A DNA stretch of 64,000 nucleotides from positions 62,001 through 126,000 of the forward strand of contig VLJF02000033.1 of assembly GCA_008360975.2 (NCBI GenBank). The letters are read 5' to 3'. Below are positions 22,100-33,440 of the stretch, piece after piece. This stretch comes from Lichenostomus cassidix (lineage: Eukaryota; Chordata; Aves; Passeriformes; Meliphagidae). Below the pieces are notes generated by a model that saw nothing but the letters and a program-made list of their open reading frames with translations, ran no database searches and was not told where the DNA came from. Numbering within the stretch: the stretch's first letter is position 1; each line of letters begins with the position of its first letter. Made by a program: the position numbers and the translations under genes.

Positions 22100-24042
22100 A
22101 TGGCAACTTCATTTTCCCAAAATAGGCATTTATTGCTAAGTAGGACAGGGGGTATATTCATACAGAAAAATGTCTGTGAATGGATGTTGTCTCCTGGAAT
22201 AGATTGAATCCCTCAAGGCTGTAAACTGATCACTTGTACCCACTATAGAGGGAAATGGAACCAAACCCACATACAGATCTCTAATCATGGCTGGGTTAAG
22301 TGTTCCCATGAAGGTTGTAAAAAGGTGCCCTGAAGGAAGTCCCATGGGATATCTTGGCTTGCCAACCTATATAGGCAGATGGGAATTCTGTTTGGCATGG
22401 CAACATTGTAATGGAACTAAAACCTCTTTTCAAAAATTTTGGTCTGGAACCAATCAGACCAAATGGAAAGGAACACAGTGGGGATGTAACTGTGTCTGGC
22501 AGCCAAACACAGGGGCCTGGAGCTGCACTTATTGTCTTAATGGCATTGTCCTTCCCTAGGGAGCCCTGCAGGGTGGGCCTAGATGGCCTGGGAACATGTT
22601 ATATTCTCAACAACCCTAACATAAGAGAACATGGAGTGGCCCTTTCCTGATGGAAGGTGGGCCCTAAAAGGCCACTACTGGATCTGTGGACAACATGCCA
22701 ACCAAAGGTTGCCTCCAAACTGGTCAGAGATAGAACAGTGGTCTAATGTATCTGTATTGGTTTGAAAACAAACCAGTGGGAGATCACAAGTCCAGATTGA
22801 AATTAAAAAAATAAGTGAAATAATACAAGGAAAAGCGCTGACAAAGTCAGATACAACCTAACACCCTGTTAGGGTGGTGGTAGCAGTCCAACTGAAGTAG
22901 TCCAGTTGAAGCGGTGATCCTGTGAAGGTCTAGTCTCCAGCTGAAGATCCAGTGGTAGCTCTTGTCCTCTGGGAATCCAGTAGGCAGGGCTAGCTCAGGC
23001 AGTTCCAAGGCCAGGTTATATCCAGGTGGGAACACCTGGCTCCTCCCTCCTGGGCAGAGCATCCCACAATGGGATGAGATAAGTCCATGAGTCACACAGT
23101 GGGTCCCTGATGGCCCATTGCCTGTCATCCGGAGTGGGTCATTAGCAGGTGATAGCAGCTAACGGCCCACAGCTGGTGGTAATAGAATACTTAACTACAT
23201 CTATATTGCAACCTAGGACAGTATCCTTTGTAACATTTTTGCTACCACGAGTTCAGGGAAATAAGTTGGGAATCCAAGTATATGATGATTTAATTACAGA
23301 AAAGCAGTCAATTGATGCACCCCTGGCTGGAGGGAGCACCCCAAAATAGGAAAAGACAAACGGCCATCAGAACAAATCATACAACACCATGGACCAGCCC
23401 CTGGTACCATAAGAGATTTGTATCAGGTGCCAGAGAACCCATTTAGAATTTGAACTATGTAATTAGATTACAAGCTATTCTCAAAATAATAATCAACCAG
23501 ACAGCTCCAGCTCCTGACCTTCTTGTCATCCAATCCACTCAGATGAGGAACACGACATGTCACCATGGGATGGTATCAGATTACCTGTTAGCAAAAGAAG
23601 GAGAAGTTTGTGGAAAATTAAATGAATCAAACTCCTGTTTGCAAATAGATGACAACGGAACAGTGGTGGAACAGATAACAAAGGAAATAAGAGAGTAGCT
23701 GATGTACCAGTCCAAACATGGAAAGGATGGGAATGAGACACATTTTCTTGGTTATCTGGCAGACCATGGGTTAAACAAATGCCATTTGTCCTCTGATGTA
23801 TGACAGCAACTCCAATGTTTTTACCATGCATGACACCTTCCTGAGTGCAGCTCATTCAGCATGGGATCAAGGGGATGAAGGTAGCAGCCAGGCCTCCTGA
23901 TCCAGAAATGGCTACAAAAGGACAAAGAATGAAGTCACTGAGAATGATCCCAAAACAAAAAAACCCACAGGATTAGTGCAATGGTAATTAAAGTTTGCAA
24001 GGACAATTACTGAGTAAATAAGAACAGGAGGGATTGAAAGGA
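22100..24042 (+). pseudogene. ERV env remnant, copy A (split by a solo LTR)
   Basis: Surface-unit part at about 22280-22560 (cysteine-rich, N-glycosylation-type NGT/NQT sites) and transmembrane part at about 23440-23700 with a heptad-like helix (IIRLQAILKI-type) and the immunosuppressive/loop region ending in CGKLNESNSC. Stops throughout. It reads directly into the LTR at 24043, so this is the 3' end of a provirus. An inverted second copy is at 56147-57000. Confidence 0.78.
22753..23220 (-). repeat. Solo LTR of the ERVL-like family, 5-bp TSD
   Basis: TG...CA ends; flanked by perfect GTATC at 22748-22752 and 23221-23225. Same sequence and orientation as the LTR at 4619-5137 but without the 56-bp tandem duplication. 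Inserted in the env remnant. Confidence 0.95.
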
Positions 24043-24501
24043 ATACGACAAAACAGACGGGGTGAATCTGCTTGGAGATAGGGCCAGAGACTTGTAGATA
24101 AGGAAGTAATGAGAGAAACCATAACTTTCAGAAAATGTTACTAATTGACACACACTGCTGCTCAGCCAAGTTCCTAAATTCCTGAACTTTGAGAAAAAGA
24201 ACAAACGTTTAACAGAGTTATGAATATGGTACATTATACAAAAGGCAGGCTGCATATTAAGGGGGACATGAAGTAGGTGGATCGGAAAGTCTGTACTTTC
24301 CAAGTACCTCAGCCAGTGGGCAAAGGGACAGGGAGATGTGGCAGAGATTAGGATAAAAAGGAGGCGGAGTCCTCCAACAATTGGAGGCCGTGGCAAATAC
24401 CCATGGCCTCTCCATTTGTTCATGAAATAAAGCCACTTTTACACGACTCCTCTGTCTCCCTTGGGGACAGAAACCTCTGGCCACGCGGATTTTCCCGCAC
24501 A
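24043..24501 (+). repeat. 3' LTR of the env-bearing ERV, copy A
   Basis: Follows env and a purine tract. Contains a TATA-like ataaaaagg near 24353, AATAAAG near 24425 and ends TTTTCCCGCACA. Related copies: 35728-36241 (+), 37540-37862 (-, truncated) and 55682-56146 (-). The start is placed by alignment with the 55-56 kb copy and is approximate. Confidence 0.75.
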
Positions 24502-24867
24502 CTGCCGCCGACAGCGCAGCCACCTCTGTGCTACCCACAGCAAGCGGGACGAGCCAGCGCTGCTCCGGCACCGCCTCCTGCCGAGGCAGCAGCGGCAAGG
24601 AGACCGCGGGCAGCCGCTCCCTCAGCGGCCTCAGCGGCCCCAGCCAGGGAGGGAGGGAGGGACATGGGAGAACGAAGCCGCCACAGCCCCCCTGCCGCCC
24701 CCTCCATCCGCCCGCAGCGAGCCCAGAGCCCCGGCACAAGCCAGCGCGGCTCCCACCTGCGCTGGGACAGCCTCTCCGAGCTCCGCTGCCGCTCCCGGGC
24801 CGCACACACGCTCCCACCATGGCGCCGCTGCTGCCCCACTAAAGCCCTGCCTGCCTGCCCCACTAAA

Positions 24868-24905
<38 letters not shown>

Positions 24906-25240
24906 GGAGCGACACCGGTGCCGGCCTTGTCCCCGCTCGCTGGCACCGAGCAACGCTGTGACAATTGCGAGTGACAGCACAGCCAGCCAAGGGCAGCGAG
25001 GCGCGGGCTCTGCACAGCGCACAGCCCAAGCCCCGCGCTCTCAGTGCCCCCCGGGCTGGCCGAGGCCAAAGCCGCACATGAGGAACAGCCCTGCAACGGG
25101 CCCGGGCCCAAGGCGCCATTGCTCTGCAAATAGCGACAAAGTTCTCCGCACCTCCCGGCCCGGCTTTCCCAGCCCTGTGTGTGATGAGTGGCTCCGGCCC
25201 AGCGGGAAGCCCTGTAGCCTGACTTCTCCTACGCCCTGAT
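24502..25240. other. CpG-rich segment, copy A (CpG island / possible promoter and first exon)
   Basis: Very GC- and CpG-rich, present also at 36916-37539 and 54960-55681, each time joined to the same LTR end. On the strand reading away from the LTR it contains a conserved CCATGG and a possible splice donor in cagcgcag|gtggga. Long open frames here are unrelated between frames and reflect composition; I do not call a protein. It may be promoter sequence of a captured gene or the region downstream of a proviral LTR. Confidence 0.5.
24871..24905. repeat. (CCTG)n microsatellite
   Basis: About eight CCTG units in the copy A CpG segment; the inverted copy at 55300 has only about two to three units, so the array expanded after duplication. 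An adjacent cccactaaagccctgcctgc unit is also duplicated. Confidence 0.9.
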
Positions 25241-25617
25241 TAGGAGCATCCATGCATCGCTTTGATTTCCCCCAAATAGGGAAAATGGCCCCAAACCCCT
25301 TTGGCTGAGGGCAGTAGGGGAGAGATTTTTTTGGCAGAAAATTCCAAAAGTCTTTTTTCCCCAGGTTGGGAAGAACAAAACAAACAAAACTGGATTGGCA
25401 CCCCCCAGCCTCTCTGCCGGCCTAGCTGAAGCCCTTGCTGGCTGCTCAAGGCTGGATGGGCAGACTGGGAGTACTGGGAAGAAGTCCCAGCTCGGCACGC
25501 AGCCCCCGGGGCAGCCCCACGGCCCCCACGGCAGCTCCAAGGCTCTGCCAGCCGCCTTGGAACGGGGCAGGGGGAGTAGGGCAAGGGACGGGGCTGCTGG
25601 CACAAAGGGGACACAAG

Positions 25618-26046
25618 TGTGAAGGAGGATGTTTGTCCATTAAATCTAGAATGTGGATACGTAAGCACGGCTGCTTGGTGGCTGCTAGATATTACTTAAC
25701 CTTTACACCTACCTAAGAAAACATGCAATTGCTTAATATTGCTTAACCTTTAAGTTTGCTTAAGAAAACAGTCTTTTGCAGAAATCAGCAGAAGAGAAAT
25801 CGCCACGCTGTTGAAATTTCGCTTAAACTCCCCGGCAACAGCAGGAGAGCATGCGCAGAGTACTACCGAAGCAGGAAGTTAGACCACATAAAAGAAGACT
25901 ACGAATTAAGAACCGCGCGGCAGTTGGTGGGACGGAGATCCCTCTGTCGCCCAGCGCTGAATTGCCTATGCTTTGCTTGCTGTAATTAATAAAATTTTAC
26001 CCATTGGAACTAAGACCGATTGGCGTGGTCTCGAGCCTCTATAACA
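25618..26046 (+). repeat. Solo LTR (429 bp), 4-bp TSD
   Basis: Starts TGTGAAGGAGG, ends CTATAACA, flanked by CAAG at 25614-25617 and 26047-26050. The empty site is intact in the inverted duplicate near 54580. Contains a TATA-like cataaaag near 25888 and AATAAA near 25988. A 4-bp duplication fits an ERV1 (gamma) integrase. Confidence 0.92.
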
Positions 26047-26059
26047 CAAGGGACAGCAG

Positions 26060-26960
26060 GGGCACTTCACAAGCATTTGATGCAATAGAGAAAATAATAA
26101 GGAAGACAAAAGCAACAGCAGCAGTGGCACCATAGCACAGGGACACACAAGGACATGGTACATTGCAGTGGGGTGATGCTGGCCCCATGCCAGGCACCCA
26201 CCAAAGCCGCTCTCTCACTGTCCTCCACAGCCACACAGAGGAGAGAAAATTGAACCAAGGGTTCATGAGTTGAGATAAGCACCAGGAGAGATCCCTCATC
26301 AAACACCATCATGGGCAGAACAGGCTCAAAATTGGAGATATGAATTGAATTTATTACTAACAAAGTCAGACCAGGATAATGAGAAGTAAGAAACCCTTAA
26401 AAACACCTTCCCCTCACGCCTCACTCCTTCCAGCTCTACCTCCTACCCCAGCAGTGCAGGGAGACAAGAGGATGGAGGCCATGGTCAGTTCATCCCCCGT
26501 GGCTTCTCCCACTGCTCAGGGCCAGGAATTATTCCCCTGCTGCACCCTGGGGTCCCTCCCACAGGAGAGTTCTCCAGGAACTTCTCCAACCTGAATCCTT
26601 ATCACAGGCAACCACAGTCCCCCTCTCACTGCTGCAGTGTGGGTCACTCTACCACAGGGTCAGTCCTTCAAGGACAGGCTGCTCCGGCAGGGGCTCGTCT
26701 GTCCACATGGCTCCCACAGGGTCACAGCCTTCTGTCAGGCATCCCCCTGCTCCAGCAGGGGCTCCTCCAGGGGCTGCAGGGGGAAGTCTGCATCTCCATG
26801 GATCTCCAGGGGCTGAGGGCAGATTTCCGCATTCTGCATCTCCATCTTTGGAGCCACCAGGAATTGGCTCTGCCAGACTCTGGCAGCTTCTCACAGAACC
26901 CACCCCTGCAGCCCCTCCCTCCCCCCCCCCAACCAGGCCATGCAAACACAATAAAAGGCA
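26060..26960 (-). repeat. R1 repeat, copy 2
   Basis: Inverted relative to copy 1 and closely similar to 53680-54560, of which it is the duplicate. Runs from the gcctggcatgg-type end to the poly-G/C start beside ccaggccatgc near 26930. Confidence 0.65.
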
Positions 26961-27555
26961 AAAAAATCGGGTCCCAGATATCCAGGAGCTAAGGTGCACC
27001 CATTGGGATTGAGACGTCCAGGGGCTCAGATACACTCTAAAATGGGGTCTCAGGCATCTGAGAGATCAGGTGCACAACAAAATATGGATTGAAATATCCA
27101 GATGCTCAGGTGTGCCAAAAAAAATGTGCTTCAGATGAGGTTGTTCTCTGCTGAGCTGAATGCTGCTTGAGGGCTGGGGCTGCAGCAAGGGTGGACACCC
27201 TCCTTCAGCAGGGTTGTCCCGCGAAAAGGGAACCCCCACAAGCCCCTAAGAATTCCCAGGGCTGGGCTGGCCCTGCCTGGGTGCCAGGAGCCGCCAAAAC
27301 TGCTCTGTCCCTGCCCTCTGCAACTGGACAGGGAGACGAAATACAAGGAAAGGCCCAGGAGCTGAGAGAAGGACCAGAAGAGATCCCTTCCCCATCACCA
27401 GCAAAACAAATGGAGCTTGGCGACAGGAACTGAATTTATTCCAAACCAAATCACAGCAGGAGAAAAAGAAGTGAAAGAAATCTATCAAAGACCCACCCCC
27501 CACCCAATGGGGACCACCTGTAACTGGGATCACCAGGGCTCTGCCCAATGGGGGT
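26961..27555. other. ZNF downstream region, LTR-derived
   Basis: Includes the conserved block ggctgcagcaagggtggacacc (about 27176) and an LTR R/U5-like piece (27245-27480), both found downstream of the other ZNF copies at 39660-39990 and 49820-50080 / 53519-53600. No gene. Confidence 0.6.
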
Positions 27556-28323
27556 CACTGGGGATCATCCAAGAAGGATCCTGCTGTGGGTGATGGAGTT
27601 GGAGCAGTGCACAAAGTTGTTCCCTCACTCAGGACACTTGTAGGGCCTCTCCCTGGTGGGAATGCACTGGTGCCTGATGAGGTACCCTGATGAGGGACTT
27701 TTGCTTGAAGCTTTTCACACAGTTGGGGCAGTAGAAGGGCCTCTCCACCATGTGTATTGGTTGATATTGGAGGAGTTTGTGGTCGTCCAAAACCTTTTCC
27801 CACACTTGGGACATCCGTATGGCCATTCCCCAGTGGGAATGCGCCTATGGGTGATGAGCTGGTAGCTCCGTATGAAACTCTTTCCACATTCAGAGCACTC
27901 ACAGGGCTGTTCCCCACTGTGGATCATCTGGTGCCAGATCAGACATGAGCTCCAGCTGGAGCTCTTCCCACGTTCCAAGCAGGTGTAGGGCCATTCCCTG
28001 GTGCAGACCACCTGGTGCCGTATCAGGAGTGTGCAGGTGCTAAAGCTCTTCCTACATTCCAAGCACTTGTGGAGCTTCTCCCAGGCCTGAGGCTTCTCCC
28101 ACAGCTCTGAGCTCTGGCTGCATCTCCGGCCGCCTTCCCGGCACAGCGAGGCTCTTTCCTCTTCGCAGCTCCCTGGGCTGCGTTTGCAGCTCCTCCTTGT
28201 GCAGCATCTCCAGGCCTTTTCCTCCTCCTCCATCCAGCCACGCCTTGGGAATGACAAATCCTGTTTTGGGGAGCAAAACAAGCGTTGAGCACCTTGTTGG
28301 GGATTCCTCATGTCCAGCTCCAT
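27556..28323 (-). pseudogene. C2H2 ZNF pseudogene
   Basis: Same family as 38404-39480: the acidic block [11 protein letters not shown], then SPGSCEEERASLC, then fingers. Every finger is damaged: finger 1 has Cys for its final His, finger 2 has Arg for its second Cys (CLERGKSS), finger 3 has Pro for its last His, and finger 4 runs into a frameshift (GKRFWTTTN). Further finger pieces lie in another frame down to about 27560. The last exon likely starts at an AG near 28262. Confidence 0.85.
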
Positions 28324-28547
28324 TTCAGGAAGTCACTGGGTGTTTTCTGCCCCTGAAAATCTCCAAATCACCACAATTCAGCCCAAGAAAGCCCTCCCAG
28401 GAGTTCTCCCTCTCTGATCTCTCCACTTTGGTGCTCTGGAGGTCTCCCTTTCTTGGGCTGATGGGGGTCCCGTGGCTTGGGGGATTCACCCTCTCCAGGG
28501 TCCAGCTTAGGCATCGTTTGGGAGGGTTTGGGGGACCCAGAGGTCTC

Positions 28548-28590
28548 TTCTCTCCATTGTTTATCAATGAAGCCACTCTCCATTGTTTAT
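28548..28590. repeat. Short tandem duplication at the CR1 insertion edge
   Basis: The phrase ctccattgtttatcaa occurs twice, 29 bp apart, just before the CR1 fragment. The 28324-28594 stretch otherwise holds the ZNF 5' flank and no visible gene. Confidence 0.75.
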
Positions 28591-28594
28591 CAAC

Positions 28595-30030
28595 ATTCCT
28601 GGCTCACTGGTGAGGTTCCAGGTGACTGGAAGCTGCCCGATGTGGTGCCAATTTACAAGAAGTGTTAGGAAGGAGGATCCTGGAGATTATAGGCCTATCA
28701 GTCTAACCTCAGTACCCAGAAAGGTCATGGAACAGATCATCTTGAGTGCCATCACACAGCACCTACAGGATGGCTGGGGGATTAGACCTAGCCAGCATGG
28801 GTTTAGGAGGGGTAGGTTATGTTTGACCAACCTGGTCTCCTTTTAGGGCCAGGTGACCCGCCTGGTGGATGCGGGAAAGGCTGTAGGTGTTGTCTATTTG
28901 GACTTCAGCAAGGCCTTTGACACCGTTTCCCACAGTAAACTCCTGAAAAAGAAGCTGGCAGCTCACGCCTCAGACAGGTGCACTCTTTGCTGGGTTGAGA
29001 ACTGGCTGGCTGGCCAAGCCCAGAGAGTGGTGCTGACCAATGCTGCACCCAGTTGGCAGCCAGTCACTAGTGGTGTCCCTCAGGGATCTGTGCTGGGGCC
29101 CGTTTTGTTAGATACTTCTATTGACGACATGAATGAGGGTATTGAATCTACTATTAGTACATTTGCAGATGACACCAAGCCGGGGGCGTGTGTCAATCTG
29201 TTGGAAGGTAGGAGGGCTCTGCAAAGAGACCTGGAATGATTGGATAGATGGGCAGAGTCCAATAAGATGAAGTTCAACAAGTTGAAATGCTGAGTCCTGC
29301 ATTTTGGTCACAATAACCCTCCACAACACTATAGGCTGGGGACAGTGTGGCTGGAGAGTGCCCAGGCAGAAGGGGACCTGGGGGCACTGGTTGACAGCTG
29401 ACTGAATATGAGCCAGCAGTGTGCCCTGGTGGTCAAGAAGGCCAATGGCATCCTGGCCTGGATCAGGAATAGTGTGGCCAGCAGGAGCAGGGCAGTGATG
29501 CTTCCCCTGTACTCGGCACTGGTGAGGCTGCACCTCGAGTGCTGTGTCCAGTTCTGGGCTCCTCAGTTCAGGAAGGACGTTGAGACACTCAAACTTGTCC
29601 AAAGGAGGGCGACGAGGCCGGTGAAGGGCTTGGAACGCAAGCCCTGTGAAGAATGGCTGAGGGAGCTGGGGCTGTTTAGCCTGGAGAAAAGAAGACTCAG
29701 AGGAGACTTTATCACTCTCTACAACTACCTGAAAGGTGGTTCTAGTCAGGTGGGGATTGGTCTCTTTTTCCAGGCAGCAACTGACAGAACAAGAGGACAC
29801 AGTCTCAGGCTGTGCCAAGAGAAATTTAAGTTGGATGTTAGGAAAAAGTTTTTTACTGAAAGAGTGATAAAGTTCTAGAATCATCTGCCAGGGCAGGTCA
29901 CCGTCCTTGGATGTGTTAAAAAAAAGATTGGATGTGGCACTCAGTGCCATGGTTTAGCTGAGGTGATGTTAGGGCATGGGTTGGACTCAGTGATCTTGGA
30001 GGTCTCTTCCAGCCTGGTGATTCTGTGATT
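28595..30030 (+). mobile_element. CR1 LINE, 5'-truncated, second copy
   Basis: Begins within ORF2 RT ([13 protein letters not shown] sequence) and ends with the CR1 tail at 30030. From about 28847 to 30030 it is the reverse complement of 7546-8730 with no mismatch or indel that I could find, including the same in-frame stops; upstream of that, several substitutions appear. Flanks outside the CR1 are unrelated. Not coding-competent. Confidence 0.9.
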
Positions 30031-30314
30031 CTCCCTTGATTTTCTATTTCGGGGTTCCAGGGCTCCAAGGCATCCCTGCTCCCCAAGGTCCCCACCATCC
30101 TCAGGCTCCGCAGGGTCCTCCAGCTCCAGTATCACTCCTCTCTGTTCTCCCCACTCTGGGGGTCCCAGGGTTCCCCTCCACCACGCTTCCAGGGGGCCAA
30201 GACTGACATCCCCCATCACGCCAGCACCAGGAAATCATCATATGGATCCCACAATATCCACCAAAGGGGCATTTGAGGCTAAGCTTTGGGATCCTGAGAG
30301 ATCCAAACATCTTC

Positions 30315-30319
<5 letters not shown>

Positions 30320-30345
<26 letters not shown>

Positions 30346-30346
30346 A
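30320..30346. repeat. A27 homopolymer
   Basis: Uninterrupted run of 27 A. It lies at the edge of a ZNF-unit 5' flank (30031-30319, similar in reverse to 60600-60790). Confidence 0.95.
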
Positions 30347-30902
30347 GCCCTCCCAAGGAACCCTTAAAGATGATTAGGGCTCGATTCCAGAACCTGCAAG
30401 CTTCAAACACCCCCTAAATATACAAAACACACTCGGCAACTCCTCAATATATTTCGAGTGAGCTCCCCCTCCCTGGTCACCTGTGGGATGCAGTGGGGGA
30501 CTGTTGCATTTGTTCGCAGGCTATGGTGCTAATGAGCAATGCAGAGACCCCAGGCAGGTGCAAAGGAGGACTGTTTGTTGGAAAAAACCCAGTCTTTTTA
30601 AGAAGTCAACTGATTACTAGTTTACATAGTTTTAAGGCACAATAAGCCCAAGTCAACCAACCTCCAAACACCATGAGGTGGACATGTGAATGTCGCGCAG
30701 CAATCTCTAAGGTTCTCACGCAGTAATCTCTCAGGTTCTCACATCCCTCTATTCCAGCTGAATCATTCTCCCATAGTTCTCTTCTACTTAGCCTAAGCGA
30801 CAGGCCAGAGCCATGTTACAAAGCCTTTTCCTTTACAAAGCGTTACCTATCGGTAACAAGGGGCGATGCTCTGGGGGCTGCGGCACACAGGAGCAGCCGG
30901 GG
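30347..30902. other. Non-coding stretch, possibly an inverted LTR
   Basis: No coding homology seen. AT-rich with repeated phrases (gcagtaatctc / gcagcaatctc, ggttctcac) around 30690-30740. No family recognised. Confidence 0.3.
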
Positions 30903-31050
30903 AACTCTGTTTTTCTCCTCTTCTTGCTCCAGTTTCTGCTTCTCTTTTTCCTGCTCTTCCTCTTCCCTCTGCTCCTCCTCGTCTTCCTGCCCCGGCTTGT
31001 CCCCCATCCCTCCTTCTACTTCTCCTCCTTCCTAATTCCTGCTCCTTCTC
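30903..31050. repeat. Polypyrimidine tract
   Basis: C/T-rich with cctcttc and ctcctcctc phrases. The reverse-complement purine tracts sit in front of the ZNF copies at 38215-38290 and 40310-40400, so this marks a ZNF 5' region in reverse orientation, next to a IIB 3' end. Confidence 0.8.
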
Positions 31051-31082
31051 CTATCATCTCCAAATGAAGCAAAGTGGGAAGC

Positions 31083-31930
31083 TTTATTGGGAACAATGGG
31101 AGCTGCTGGGCAGGGTCAGAGTGACAGCAGGGCTGGGGGGGGGAACACATGACCCCCCAAAATCAGCATGGGGACAGAGTGGGGGGTCCCGGCCAGGCCC
31201 GAGGCCACAGGGAGGGCCTGCGGCCGTCGGCGGCTCTAGAGCTCTGTGGGCAGAGAAAAGGGGGTGACACCGGGCAGGGGGGCCCCAGGGGGAGCACACA
31301 CTCTCTGGAGGAGGGGGGACACGACCCCCGGGACCCCCCCTCACCTTCTTGCACAGGTAGAAGCCGTGCCCCAGCACCAGGAAGACAAAGCCCAACACGA
31401 AGTCCCCTATTCCCGTCAGCATCTTGCTGCGGGCAGCGTCCGGCGGCATCTCTGGGCAGTCTGGACCCTCCAAAACCTCTCACAGATTCTCCACGATCTC
31501 CCAAACCCCCTCCCAGTCACCCCACACCCATCCATTACCACTGGAAACCTCCTTCCAGTCCCTATTCATTCCCCCAAGAACCCAGCAAAACTCCTCCCAT
31601 CCCTCTCAGGACCCCACAACCCCCTCTGAGTTGCTTCCACCCCCCCGCACTCCCCAGCCCTCCAAACCCTCTCCCACTCCCTCCAGGATTCATGAACACC
31701 CCTCCCAGCTGATCCAAGCACACTCAACCTCCATTCCACCCTCACTTTTCCACACTCAGCCTTCTTCCAGACCCTCAAGGCTCCCTCAAACTCCCTTCCA
31801 GTTACCCCCAGCACCCTCAAACCTCCTGCCAGTTGCAACCACGGTCTCCCAAATGCCTGCCCAGCTCCCCTCGCACCCCCTAAAAAACTTCTCAGCCCTC
31901 TTAAGCTCCCAAGCCTTGGGAGAGGGACTG
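31083..31930 (-). pseudogene. MHC class II B fragment (intron 3, exon 4, last exon, 3' UTR)
   Basis: Exon 4, 31345-31460 (116 bp), encodes the connecting peptide and transmembrane segment (CPEMPPDAARSKMLTGIG ... FLVLGHGFYLCKK), with AG acceptor and GT donor. The last exon starts at 31243 with Ser-Ser but the usual stop is lost (AGC TCT AGA), giving a ~24-residue extension. AATAAA is at 31083-31088 on the minus strand. Beyond 31460 is degenerate intron 3 minisatellite to about 31925, then R1. No exons 1-3, so a truncated gene. Class II B chains pair with an alpha chain to present peptides at the cell surface. Confidence 0.9.
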
Positions 31931-32450
31931 AAATTTTTACCAATCAAATCACAGTAGGAGAAGGAGAAAGAAAACAAATATTAAAACCACCTTACCCCGA
32001 CCCCCTCCCTCCTTCCCAAGCTCTCCTTCCTCCCTCCAGCAGCACAGGGAGATGGGAATGGGGGTTACAGTCAGTTCATCAAACCTCGTTCCTCCTGCTG
32101 CTCAGGAAGAGGACTCAAAGTCCTTCCCCTGCCCCAGTGTGGATCTCCCACAGGGCCACAAGTCCTTCCAGTGAAGCTACTCCAGCTTGGGCTCCTCTCT
32201 CCAGGGATCCCCAGGGCCCTGCAGGGACGCTGCTCCAGCAAGGGCTTCCCACGGGTGCACGGGCTTCCCATGGGCTCACAGCCTTCTTTCCAGCCTTCCC
32301 CCTGCTCCAGGGTGGGCTCCTTCAGGGGCTGCAGGGCAATCTCAGCTCCAGCACCTGGAGCAGCTCTTGCCCCTCCTTCTGCACTGCGTTGGGTATCTGC
32401 AGAGCTGTTATTCTCTTGGGACTGAGTGTTTTAAGATCACTTAAGAAATC
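31931..32450 (-). repeat. R1 repeat, copy 3
   Basis: Same order of phrases as the other R1 copies (gggagatgggaatgg, gggctcc, ggagcag blocks); it truncates the IIB fragment. 32451-33440 beyond it is non-coding; apart from scattered LTR-like AT-rich sequence I recognise nothing there. Confidence 0.55.
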
Positions 32451-33440
32451 ACAAAAACAAGCCTCATATAAAATGTGACAGCATGACTAACTTCCTTGGC
32501 AAGGTTCACTCTTCCACTTGCCGGGTGGTTAAGGCACACTGGGAAAAGCAAACAAAAATCTGAAACCAATCAGTCCAAACAGAAATAACCCCAAAACTTT
32601 TTTTTGGAGGCTGGGGGGTCCTGGGGGCTTGTGGGAGAGAAAATGATGGGAAATGATAAAGATAAAATGGAATATGGAAGGCATCCCTGTTGAGTCACAA
32701 GGGTCAGAGTAGCCAAACTGAACCCAGACAGATCAACAATTTGTCCTTAAGGGCCCAACAGCCCGAACTTACACTTAATATTACTTGTAAGAAACTTAAC
32801 CTACAACTCAAGTTAAAGCATTTAGCATAGGATTCATACGGAATTTACTCTGCCACAACAGGAACTTACTCATGGGCCTGACTGACTTATAAATCTAAAG
32901 TACTTCAGACTCCAGGAGAGCAGCATTCCCACGACATTAGCTGTGGCAGATTCACTCTCGCGCGCACACGGACAGCAGTCTGTACGAGGTCCCTGTGGGA
33001 AATTCCCCTGGAATCCAGCAGAATTCTCAATTTGGATGCCTTTGGATGCCTTCTCACTGGGTGCAGGGCAGAGCCTCAAGGAATTGAGTGGCTCAGCCCA
33101 GGACCCATCATTGTTCAGGGATCCCCCAACTGCAGCAAACGGAAGAGTTCCTGGCTCGGAGAGGCCTCAGCACAGGGAGGTCACTGTCACAGCTGCTGCA
33201 GCCCAGCAGAGCTTCAAGGGTCTCACTCAGGGCCGCTGTTTACAGGGCCCAAGGTGGGATGGGCTTTAGTCCATTTAGCATTTTCCATCCTGGCCCCAGC
33301 TCAGGTCGGTGACTTTCTGCAAAAAGTTGAGACAAAAATATGATCCCACTTGGGATGTTATTCAGGCAAGGAAAATAAGTTTCCAAGGCTGCTGGTTAAA
33401 AAGCAGGAGTTTTTTGGATAGCATCAGTTCCTGGGGCAGA

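Noticed and set aside
24403..25239. Long ORFs in the CpG-rich segments (also 36606-37781 and 54954-56097)
   Set aside because: Open in several frames at once, rich in Arg, Pro, Ala and Gly, run across LTR borders and do not keep one frame among copies; composition effect.
31149..31957. Pro/Ser/Thr-rich plus-strand ORFs
   Set aside because: Antisense of IIB exon 4 and the C-rich strand of the intron 3 minisatellite.
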